Assembly (NCBI GenBank): GCA_963717725.1
Contig: CAVQWS010000026.1
Coordinates: 151,431-215,430 of the forward strand
DNA length: 64,000 nt
Source: AC-32 sp963717725
GTDB lineage: Bacteria > Actinomycetota > Thermoleophilia > Gaiellales > Gaiellaceae
Direction of reading: 5' to 3'
This document shows positions 19,534-25,916 of this stretch, piece by piece; the first letter of the stretch is position 1, and the number at the start of each line of letters is the position of its first letter. The translations under genes were made by a program, and so were the position numbers. Under the pieces are notes generated by a model. The model saw only the letters and a program-made list of their open reading frames with translations, was not told the DNA's origin and made no database searches.

Positions 19534-20123
19534 GCTCGCGCCTCTCGGGGCCGGAGCGCCGCCAGGCGGTCGTCGAGACGGCCTGCCGCGTCTTCGCCAA
19601 GAGCAGCTACCGCGGCTCGACCACCGCGCAGATCGCCCGCGAGACCGGCGTCACCGAGCCGGTGCTCTACCGCCACTTCGCCTCGAAGCGCGAGCTCTAC
19701 CTCGCCTGCCTGGACGCGGTCTGGGAGCGCGTGCGCCTGCTCTGGGACAAGGCGCTCGAACGCGAGGAGGAGCCGTCGAACTGGCTGAGGGCGATCGGCA
19801 AGGCCTACCTCGAAGAGCGCGGCGCGGCCCGGATCGTGATGGTCGACCTCTGGATCCAGGCGCTGACCGAGGCCGCCGACGACGCCGAGATCCGCCGCGC
19901 GCTCCGCGCGCAGCTGCGCGAGGTGCACAACTTCGTCGCCGACGTGATCCGCCGGGCCCAGGCTGGAGGCGGCATTGTGTCCGACCGCGACGCCGACGCG
20001 GAGGCCTGGATCTTCATCTCGCTTGGACTGCTCTCGACGATCGACCGCCGCCTCGGCAACCTCGTCGGCGACGATTTCGACGACATCGTTGCCTCACGCC
20101 GGGCCTGGATGACCGGGAACTAA
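19530..20123 (+). CDS. TetR family transcriptional regulator
   Basis: A 197-aa regulator. The N-terminal helix-turn-helix is textbook TetR: RRQAVVETACRVFAKSSYRGSTTAQIARETGVTEPVLYRHFASKRELY within residues 8-56. The helical ligand-binding domain follows (about 60-195). GTG 19530 overlaps the exporter stop by 4 nt (GTGA). It most likely represses the exporter operon and is released by an exported compound. Its candidate operator is in the gap upstream of the exporter gene. Confidence 0.92.
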   Translation: MSSRLSGPERRQAVVETACRVFAKSSYRGSTTAQIARETGVTEPVLYRHFASKRELYLACLDAVWERVRLLWDKALEREEEPSNWLRAIGKAYLEERGAARIVMVDLWIQALTEAADDAEIRRALRAQLREVHNFVADVIRRAQAGGGIVSDRDADAEAWIFISLGLLSTIDRRLGNLVGDDFDDIVASRRAWMTGN

Positions 20124-20299
20124 CCGCTCTCGGGCGACGGCGAGCGGCCGCCGCAGGCCGGCTTTGCCGGCCGTGAGGCTCAACAAGCAATGAAAACCGC
20201 TCGCCCGACGTGCCCTTGGCCGGCATGGTGAGCGCGCTGAGCTCCGCTGACGTCTCGCAAGGAGGGGGGAACCGGGGGAACCAGGGTTTCCCCCGGACC
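20124..20299. other. Intergenic structured region without a clear gene
   Basis: No convincing gene lies here. On the plus strand GGCGAGCGG near 20144 can pair with CCGCTCGCC near 20199, enclosing a GGCCGGC-TTT-GCCGGCC hairpin. Further on, CCGGGGGAA (20272-20280) pairs perfectly with TTCCCCCGG (20288-20296). These may form the 3' UTR structure of the MFS-TetR mRNA before the terminator at 20308-20333. A short minus-strand frame with an ATG at about 20226 overlaps the TetR 3' end and is very Arg-rich; I do not consider it a gene. Confidence 0.4.
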
Positions 20300-20474
20300 A
20301 AAAAAGAAGCCCCCGGCTGCGGCTCCGGGGGCTTTTTGGTTTTTGCGCTTTTGTGAGAGGCGACGGCCCGAAGGCCTTGGCTCTGCGGCCCAGCCACAAC
20401 CTTCGGGCCTTCCGTCGCCGTCTCTGGCGCGCCCCTTGCATCCCGTAAGCCTGGCGTCCGGCTGGGTGCAAGGT
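20300..20474 (-). ncRNA. Candidate structured small RNA of about 175 nt
   Basis: On the minus strand a near-consensus sigma70 promoter (TTGACG, 17-nt spacer, TATATT) predicts a start at about A20474. The transcript would contain three elements. First is a hairpin with CCTTGCA (20473-20467) pairing TGCAAGG (20440-20434), extended by CCC/GGG. Second is a long hairpin from about 20424 to 20355: a 10-bp perfect core GGCCCGAAGG/CCTTCGGGCC, a 6-bp GGCGAC/GTCGCC helix and an apical stem. An A-rich single-stranded linker leads to a 9-bp terminator hairpin followed by TTCTTTTTT. There is no plausible coding frame. It does not match 6S, 4.5S, tmRNA, RNase P or ydaO patterns as I know them. It is divergent from the HTH-TPR regulator. 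Confidence 0.5.
20308..20333. terminator. Strong bidirectional intrinsic terminator
   Basis: AGCCCCCGG and CCGGGGGCT form a 9-bp perfect stem with an 8-nt loop. The stem is followed by TTTT on the plus strand and by TTCTTTTTT on the minus strand. It can end the MFS-TetR transcript and the minus-strand small RNA. Confidence 0.85.
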
Positions 20475-20480
20475 GGACGG

Positions 20481-20509
20481 AATATAGACCTGTCCGAAGC
20501 AGCCGTCAA
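20481..20509 (-). promoter_or_regulatory. Sigma70-type promoter of the small RNA
   Basis: The minus strand reads TTGACG (20509-20504), a 17-nt spacer, then TATATT (20486-20481). Each hexamer matches consensus at 5 of 6 positions with ideal spacing, the clearest housekeeping promoter in the window. The first purine 7 nt downstream is A20474. Confidence 0.7.
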
Positions 20510-20643
20510 GTAGCTCGGTCAAGTGATTTTAGTTTCCGCCAGTTCACCCCATTTGCGGCTCTCTTATGACCTTTTTGGGGGATATTCCGAAACAGACACT
20601 TGCGCATCAGTCAAGTATCCGTTTCACTTCGCCCTGCAGGCTT

Positions 20644-21996
20644 ATGTCCTCCCGCATGTCCGCAACCCGCCAGCTTCGCCCCGCCGCCCAGCCCGGTAGC
20701 GCCCGCCTTGGCGAGCGCGTTCGCCAGCTGCGCGTGGCCGCGGGGCTGACGCAGACCGATCTCGCCGGCAACCGTTTCTCCAAGGAGTACGTCAGCCAGA
20801 TCGAGCGCGGGAAGACCAGGCCCACGCGCGAGACGATCGAGTGGCTCGCCGGCAAGCTCGGCGTCGATGCCGGCTTCCTCGAGCGCGGTGTCTCCGCCGA
20901 CGAGCGCAGCCGCGTCGAGACGATGCTGGCCCGCGCCGAGGCGCTGACGAACGCCGAGCGCTACGACGAGTCGATCGGGGAGTACGACAACCTCCAGACG
21001 GCGCTGCTCTCCACGGGCGCTGTCGACCTCGAGGTCAGGGCGCTCTCCGGCCGGGCCTGGGCGCTCGTCCAGGGCGGCGACGTCCGCGGTGGTATCGCGG
21101 TCTACGAACAGGCCCGCCCGCTGACCGAGCGTCCCGAGTTCTCGGACATCGACCGGGCCGACCTGCTCTATCGGCTGGGCTTCTGCCGTTACATGCTTTC
21201 GAGCAACGCCACCGCGCTCGGCCTCTTCAACGAGGCGCTCGCGCTTGCGGACGGCTCCGGCCTTCCGTGCGACTCGCTCCGCGCCGAGATCTTCCATTCC
21301 CGCGCGCTGTGCTACCGCAAGCAGCGCGACTACGAAGCCGCGCGCGAGGACGTCGAGCGCGCGCTCGAGCTCGCCGAGGCGCTGGACGACCGGCGCACGA
21401 TGGCGGATGTCTTCCTGCACGCCTCGCTGGTCGCCGAGCGGATGGGCCAGTGGGTGCTCGCCCGCAGCTACGCCGAGCGGGCCCGCGGGCACTACCAGGA
21501 GCTGAACGACGGCCGGAAGATCGCCGGCGTCCTGAACAACCTCGGCGGCCTGAACCTGCTGCTCGGCCGGCCGGAGCAGGCGATCGAGCACCTGAAGGCA
21601 TCGTTCAGCGCCGCGCTCGAGGTGGACAGCATCGAGAAGGCCGCCCAGGCGGAAGGCTCGCTGGCGACCGTGCACCTGCACCTCGGCGACTGGGACCAGG
21701 CGGAGCAGCTGGCGCGTCACGCGCTCTCGCTGCTGACCGACCGAGAGGATTACCTGCACGAGATCGCGCCGACCCAGCTCGTCCTGGGGCGCGCGCTCAT
21801 GGAGCAGGACAAGCTCGAGGAGGCCGAGCAATGGCTCCGCGCCTCCGACTCGAGTGCCGAGCGACTGGAGTCGATCGGCCATCGAGCGGCTGCGTGGATC
21901 GCCCTCGGCGACCTCGAGACCCGACGGAACAATCAGCCTGAGGCGGCCAAGTTGTACCGGCGCGCTGCCGAGGCACTACAGGATGTCCGCTTCTAA
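20644..21996 (+). CDS. HTH-XRE/TPR regulator with RRNPP-like architecture (system 1)
   Basis: A 450-aa cytosolic regulator. Residues about 21-75 are a Cro/C1-type HTH (RLGERVRQLRVAAGLTQTDLAG, then YVSQIERGKTRPTRETIEWLAGKLGV). Residues about 95-445 are a continuous run of roughly eight TPR helical pairs. HTH plus C-terminal TPR is the layout of the peptide-sensing RRNPP regulators (PlcR, NprR, PrgX). A 40-aa exported-peptide-like gene begins 19 nt after the stop. The frame is open upstream to 20566, but 20644 (or ATG 20656) fits the conserved domain start. The paralogue at 40724-42055 also has a tiny peptide gene beside it. Peptide binding is inference. Confidence 0.85.
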   Translation: MSSRMSATRQLRPAAQPGSARLGERVRQLRVAAGLTQTDLAGNRFSKEYVSQIERGKTRPTRETIEWLAGKLGVDAGFLERGVSADERSRVETMLARAEALTNAERYDESIGEYDNLQTALLSTGAVDLEVRALSGRAWALVQGGDVRGGIAVYEQARPLTERPEFSDIDRADLLYRLGFCRYMLSSNATALGLFNEALALADGSGLPCDSLRAEIFHSRALCYRKQRDYEAAREDVERALELAEALDDRRTMADVFLHASLVAERMGQWVLARSYAERARGHYQELNDGRKIAGVLNNLGGLNLLLGRPEQAIEHLKASFSAALEVDSIEKAAQAEGSLATVHLHLGDWDQAEQLARHALSLLTDREDYLHEIAPTQLVLGRALMEQDKLEEAEQWLRASDSSAERLESIGHRAAAWIALGDLETRRNNQPEAAKLYRRAAEALQDVRF

Positions 21997-22015
21997 GGAG
22001 CCGAAGGAGGTGAAT

Positions 22016-22138
22016 ATGAACAAGGCACGCGCGATCTCTTTCGTGGTCACGTTGTCGGTGCTGGTGGCGTCATCTTCCGGCTTCGCACGTGGACTCAGCT
22101 TCTTGTGCGGAAGGGGCAGCAGCTGGGTGGAGTGGTAG
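22016..22138 (+). CDS. Tiny signal-peptide-bearing protein; candidate signalling peptide precursor (system 1)
   Basis: A 40-aa product. A basic N-terminus (MNKARA) leads into a hydrophobic core (about residues 7-18), then a small-residue stretch SSSGFA suitable for signal peptidase, leaving a 16-residue Cys- and Trp-containing tail ending in WVEW. An excellent Shine-Dalgarno sequence AAGGAGGTGA sits just before the ATG. It lies 19 nt after the HTH-TPR gene and is followed by an 11-bp hairpin at 22152-22184. Size, position and export signal match pheromone precursors that pair with RRNPP regulators. The hydrophobic part resembles the 28-aa peptide at 42187-42273 (AR-x-I...VA). The function is inferred. 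Confidence 0.6.
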   Translation: MNKARAISFVVTLSVLVASSSGFARGLSFLCGRGSSWVEW

Positions 22139-22151
22139 GCCACCACAGGCG

Positions 22152-22184
22152 CGTTCGGAGCGGGGTCTGATGGCTCCGAACGCA
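22152..22184 (+). terminator. Hairpin after the HTH-TPR/peptide genes
   Basis: GCGTTCGGAGC (22152-22162) and GCTCCGAACGC (22174-22184) form an 11-bp perfect stem with an 11-nt loop, 13 nt after the peptide stop. No T-run follows, so it could be a rho-independent terminator of the GC-rich type or an mRNA-stabilising structure. Confidence 0.55.
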
Positions 22185-22269
22185 GCCGGCCCGTGTCGAG
22201 CCGCGCTCCTGCTCAGCGGTTCCACGCGGATCTGACCGGTGGCTCCAGGACCCTGGCTAGACTCGGCTC

Positions 22270-23157
22270 GTGGGCCGCGTCGTCGCCGTCCTCATCGCGG
22301 TAGCGGCTCTTGGCGGGGGTTGCGGTAGTTCTCGCACCGCCGGCGGCCTCGCTCTCGATTCGATCCTCGACCGTCCAGGCCCGGATATCGGCGTCACCGC
22401 GGGTGCATCCGAGTTCGTGCCTGGCGCGGTTCGCTTCCCGTTCCTCGTGATCGACAACAACGCGAAGCCGGTCGAGCGCGAGGCGGCGACGGTCTGGGTG
22501 GCGAGGAGCCGGAGGGGCACGCCGTTCGAGCGGGTCAGCGCGAAGCTCGAGCCGGTCGGCGTGCCGGGCCGCTCCGAGCCCGCTTTCGGCGGCGTGACCA
22601 AGATCTACGTGGCGCACCTACGCATCCCGAAGGCGGGCCGCTACTGGCTCGTCGCGCAGCCGAACGGCGTGAAGCTGCAGGCACTCGGCGCGCTCGACGT
22701 CTCGGCGCGCTCACGCAGCGTCGCCGTCGGCGCCGGCGCCCCACGATCGGACACGCCGACCCTGGCGACGGCACCGGCCGCGCAGATCACGACGAGCAGC
22801 CCGCCCGACCTGCCGCTCCTGCGCTACTCGGTCGCCGGCTCGCTCGCGGCCCACAAACCCTTCGTCGTCACCTTTGCGACGCCGAAGTTCTGCACGAGCC
22901 GCACCTGCGGGCCGGTGGTCGACGTAGTCGAGGCCGCCCGCCGGCAGTTCGCGGCGCGCGGGGTCCGCTTCATGCATGTCGAGGTCTTCCAGGACAACGA
23001 CCCGAGGCGCGGCTACAACCGCTGGATGCGCCAGTGGGGTCTCGCGAGCGAGCCGTGGGTCTTCCTCGTCGGGCGCGATGGCCGGGTAAAGGCGAAGTTC
23101 GAGGGCTCGGTCTCGGAGGCCGAGCTCGCCGCCGCGATCCGGGCGCACCTGGAATGA
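22270..23157 (+). CDS. Exported lipoprotein with C-terminal thioredoxin-like domain
   Basis: A 295-aa protein. It has a signal peptide with a weak lipobox around Cys18 (LGGGC), then an N-terminal beta-rich domain (about 35-150) and a linker. The C-terminal thioredoxin-fold domain (about 195-295) has FATPKFCTSRTCGPVVDVV in the position of the redox motif (Cys-x4-Cys instead of CxxC) and VFLVGRDGRVKAKFEG as the closing strands. The motif resembles Sco/TlpA-like or peroxiredoxin-type domains. A role in extracytoplasmic thiol chemistry or metal handling is likely but unproven. The start is GTG 22270; a hairpin at 23221-23248 follows the gene. Confidence 0.75.
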   Translation: MGRVVAVLIAVAALGGGCGSSRTAGGLALDSILDRPGPDIGVTAGASEFVPGAVRFPFLVIDNNAKPVEREAATVWVARSRRGTPFERVSAKLEPVGVPGRSEPAFGGVTKIYVAHLRIPKAGRYWLVAQPNGVKLQALGALDVSARSRSVAVGAGAPRSDTPTLATAPAAQITTSSPPDLPLLRYSVAGSLAAHKPFVVTFATPKFCTSRTCGPVVDVVEAARRQFAARGVRFMHVEVFQDNDPRRGYNRWMRQWGLASEPWVFLVGRDGRVKAKFEGSVSEAELAAAIRAHLE

Positions 23158-23220
23158 GAGGAATCGAGCCGATCGTCACGAACCGGGCGGGGCAGAAACC
23201 CAAGCTCCTCCTCTCCCCTA

Positions 23221-23248
23221 GGTGACGGCGGCTTCGGCCGTCGTCGCC
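23221..23248 (+). terminator. UUCG-capped hairpin terminator
   Basis: A 12-bp stem (two G-T wobbles) capped by a TTCG tetraloop lies 63 nt after the lipoprotein stop and is followed by TTT. The stem arms are 23221-23232 and 23237-23248. This is a plausible intrinsic terminator for the lipoprotein gene, upstream of selD. Confidence 0.6.
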
Positions 23249-23345
23249 TTTCCGGAGCGGGAATACCGGCGAACCGTTCGTCGTACATGGACGAAAGCAC
23301 GAACGATCCCTACAGTTCCCGAATCCGATTTCAGGAGACGCCGCC

Positions 23346-24383
23346 GTGAACCTGGACACCGGCTCCGTAAAACTCACCGACCTCGCCTCCTGCGGCGGCT
23401 GCGCAGCCAAGTATTCGGCCGCGCGCCTCGAACAGCTGCTCGCGGGCTTCGTTCCGGCCGAGGCCGAGGACCTGCTCGTCGGGCTCGCTCCTGCCGACGA
23501 CGCGGCCGTCTACCGCCTCGACGACGAACGGGCGCTGATCTTCACGCTCGACTTTTTCCCGCCGGTCGTCGACGACCCCGGCGACTACGGTGCGATCGCG
23601 GCTACGAACGCCCTCAACGACGTCTTCGCGATGGGCGGAACGCCCCTGCTCGCGCTCTCGATCGCGGCCTTCCCGGAAGAGCTGCCGATGGAGATGCTCG
23701 CCGAGATCTTCGCCGCGGCCGACCAGCAGGTGCGGGCGGCGGGCGGCCTGCTCGCGGGCGGTCACACGATTCGCGACGCGGAGCCGAAGTACGGGCTCGC
23801 AGTGGTCGGCACCGTGCACCCCAAGGGCATCTGGCCGAAGAACGGCGCCAAGCCCGGCGATGTGCTGTTCCTGACCAAGCCGCTCGGGACCGGCCTGATC
23901 ATGTCCGGCTACAAGCGCGGCCAGGCAGGCACGCAGCAGCTGGACCGCGCGGTCCGCTGGATGCGGACGCTGAACAACGACGCCGCCGACGTGCTGCGCG
24001 GGCTCGAGCCGAGCGCGGTCACCGACGTCACGGGCTTCGGCCTCTTCGGCCACGTGTACGAGGTCGCCGACCGCAGCGGCGTGCGCATCCGGCTGGAGTC
24101 GGAACGCTTCCCCGCGATCGACGGTGCGCTCGACGCCGCGCGCCAGGGCGTGCGCACGAGCGGCGACCCGCGCAACCGCGACTTCGCCGGGCGGCACATC
24201 ACGCTCGAAGGCGTGCCCGAGGCCTTCGTCGCGCTCGGCTACGACCCGCAGACCGCGGGCGGCCTGCTCGTCTCGATCCCGGCCGAGCGCGCGCCGGCGC
24301 TGGAGGCCGAGTTCGATTCGCGCAAGCTCTTCATCCGCCGCGTCGGCCGGGTCGAAGAGGGCTCTGGCGTCGTCGTCGGCTGA
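23346..24383 (+). CDS. selD: Selenide, water dikinase (selenophosphate synthetase)
   Basis: A 345-aa enzyme making selenophosphate from selenide and ATP, the Se donor for tRNA-Sec charging or 2-selenouridine formation. The N-terminal SCGGCAAKYS segment places the catalytic Cys at 19 and Lys at 22 (Cys, not selenocysteine). APADDAAVYRLDD and the DFFPPVVDDPGDYG and ATNALNDVFAMGG segments match the ATP/metal site, and FGLFGH and TAGGLL are C-terminal domain motifs. GTG 23346 follows an AGGAG sequence at a suitable distance. No selA, selB or tRNA-Sec gene is in the window. The NMN adenylyltransferase gene starts 3 nt after the stop. Confidence 0.93.
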   Translation: MNLDTGSVKLTDLASCGGCAAKYSAARLEQLLAGFVPAEAEDLLVGLAPADDAAVYRLDDERALIFTLDFFPPVVDDPGDYGAIAATNALNDVFAMGGTPLLALSIAAFPEELPMEMLAEIFAAADQQVRAAGGLLAGGHTIRDAEPKYGLAVVGTVHPKGIWPKNGAKPGDVLFLTKPLGTGLIMSGYKRGQAGTQQLDRAVRWMRTLNNDAADVLRGLEPSAVTDVTGFGLFGHVYEVADRSGVRIRLESERFPAIDGALDAARQGVRTSGDPRNRDFAGRHITLEGVPEAFVALGYDPQTAGGLLVSIPAERAPALEAEFDSRKLFIRRVGRVEEGSGVVVG

Positions 24384-24386
24384 ACC

Positions 24387-24911
24387 ATGCGGGGGATGAT
24401 CCACGGGCGGTTCCAGCCGTTCCACAACGGCCACCTCGAGTACCTCCGTGGTGCGGCCGAGCGCTCGGACGAGGTGTTCGTCGGGATCACCAACCCCGAC
24501 CCGGCTCGGATCAAGCCCGAGGCGTCCGACCCGCTGCGGCACCTCCCCGAGTCGAATCCGTTCAGCTACGTCGAGCGGCTGCTGATGGTGAAGGCGGCCG
24601 CGGCCGACACGGGCCTGGAGCCCGAGCGGCTGCACGTGATCCCGTTCCCCGTCAACGAGCCCGAGCTCTGGGACGCCTACGTGCCTCCGGACGTGGTGCA
24701 GTTCATCCGGCTCTTCTCCGACTGGGGCGGGACGAAGCTGGAACGGCTCCGCGCGGCCGGCTACGAGGTGGTCGTGCTCGACGAAGGCGCCGAGAAGCAG
24801 CTCTCCGGCGCCGACGTGCGGGCTGCGATGCGCGAGGGCGGCGACTGGGAGCCGCTCGTGCCCCCTGGAGTAGCCGCCGTGATCCGGCAACTCCAACGGG
24901 TTGCGGTGTAA
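24387..24911 (+). CDS. Nicotinamide-nucleotide adenylyltransferase, NadM-like
   Basis: A 174-aa nucleotidyltransferase-fold enzyme. GRFQPFHNGHLEYL holds the HxGH motif (about residues 7-20) and LSGADVRAAMREGG is the C-terminal motif equivalent to ISSTxxR. Length and motifs match archaeal-type NadM/NMN adenylyltransferases rather than bacterial NadD. The reaction is NMN (or NaMN) plus ATP to NAD(+) (or NaAD) plus PPi. It starts 3 nt after selD, so the two are probably one operon. Together with nadE at 13.6 kb it covers the last steps of NAD synthesis. Confidence 0.87.
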   Translation: MRGMIHGRFQPFHNGHLEYLRGAAERSDEVFVGITNPDPARIKPEASDPLRHLPESNPFSYVERLLMVKAAAADTGLEPERLHVIPFPVNEPELWDAYVPPDVVQFIRLFSDWGGTKLERLRAAGYEVVVLDEGAEKQLSGADVRAAMREGGDWEPLVPPGVAAVIRQLQRVAV

Positions 24912-25001
24912 AAGTGCTGTAAGGCTCCAGAACTTTTCGGCGTATCGACCGTTTGAACGGGTAACACTCGCCGCAATCGCTGCAAACATCAGGGGGTTCA
25001 C

Positions 25002-25877
25002 ATGCGCACCGCCGTTCTCGCCGCAGTCGCCGGGCTCGCACTCGCCGTCACCGGCGCGTCGCAGCCGGCGTCGACGGTCACCAAGGCGGTCTCGATCACG
25101 GCCACGGCCTTCACGCCGACGAGCCGGACGATCGCGACCACGGACTCGATCAAGTGGACGAACAAGGACACCAAGAGCCATCAGGTGGTCGCCAACAACG
25201 GCAGCTTCGTCTCGCCCACGATCGCGCCCGGCAAGACCTACACGCACACGTTCAACACGGCCGGCACGTTCAACTACCACGACGCCCTGCACCCGAGCCT
25301 GACAGGGAAGATCATCGTCACCGGCCCGCCGCCGGCGGTCACGATCGGCGCTGCGGTGCCGATCCTCGACTACGGCCAGTCGACGCACATCTCCGGCGTC
25401 GTGTCCAGCAAGAAGGCCGGCGAGACGGTGACGGTCTGGGCCCAGCCCTACGGCCAGGTCTCTCCGGTGCAGATCGCGACGCTGCTGACCGGCACCGCTG
25501 GTGTCTGGGACGTGATGGTGAAGCCGACGCTGCTGACCAACTACCAGGCGCACTGGAAGAGCACCGTCAGCGCCCAGGTCGGCGTCCAGCTGCGTCCCGC
25601 GGTCGTCTTCGGCGCGGCCAAGCGCTGGGGCTCGGTCAAGATCAAGGCCGACCGCTCGCTCACCGGCAAGAAGGTGTACCTGCAGAAGTTCACCCGCTTC
25701 CACGAGTGGGTGAAGGTGCGGCCGGTCGTGCTAGGAAGCGGGTCGGCGAAGCGCTTCCTGCTCGAGCTCCCGGGCGGGCACCGCTACGCGGTTCGCATCT
25801 TCATGTCGCTGAACCAGATCGGCGCCGGCTACCTCGACGGCTTCAGCCGCACGGTCGTCGTCAAGCCGCCCCGGTAG
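25002..25877 (+). CDS. Secreted cupredoxin-like protein with a degenerate copper site
   Basis: A 291-aa secreted protein. The signal peptide (about 1-24) is followed by a plastocyanin-like domain (about 28-107), with IKWTNKDTKSHQVV supplying the first His. The usual Cys-x(2-3)-His-x(2-4)-Met loop is instead FNYHDALHPSLTG: the Cys position is Asp and the Met position Leu. A normal blue-copper site is therefore missing, although three His remain nearby. A C-terminal Ig-like/beta domain follows (about 110-290). GGGGG sits just before the ATG. It may be an adhesion or structural protein derived from a cupredoxin. Confidence 0.78.
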   Translation: MRTAVLAAVAGLALAVTGASQPASTVTKAVSITATAFTPTSRTIATTDSIKWTNKDTKSHQVVANNGSFVSPTIAPGKTYTHTFNTAGTFNYHDALHPSLTGKIIVTGPPPAVTIGAAVPILDYGQSTHISGVVSSKKAGETVTVWAQPYGQVSPVQIATLLTGTAGVWDVMVKPTLLTNYQAHWKSTVSAQVGVQLRPAVVFGAAKRWGSVKIKADRSLTGKKVYLQKFTRFHEWVKVRPVVLGSGSAKRFLLELPGGHRYAVRIFMSLNQIGAGYLDGFSRTVVVKPPR

Positions 25878-25916
25878 TTCTCTTCCGGATACACGGCGCG
25901 GGTTAGCCTCCGCGCC

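Noticed and set aside
18048..20123. Frame joining the MFS region with TetR as one protein
   Set aside because: The N-terminal part is a shadow of the MFS gene; only residues after GTG 19530 match TetR.
20260..20300. GGGGAACCGGGGGAACCAGG segment resembling part of a ydaO (c-di-AMP) riboswitch
   Set aside because: The other conserved ydaO blocks (GGGGUGAAU, GCUAACCUCGUAGGC) are absent; the segment simply forms a hairpin.
20014..20397. Arg-rich minus-strand frame with ATG near 20226
   Set aside because: It overlaps the TetR 3' end, is extremely basic, and lacks a ribosome-binding site or any recognisable domain.
23157..23345. Possible tRNA-Sec or SECIS element upstream of selD
   Set aside because: Only a UUCG-capped terminator-like hairpin is present; no tRNA-like cloverleaf or in-frame TGA selenoprotein was seen.
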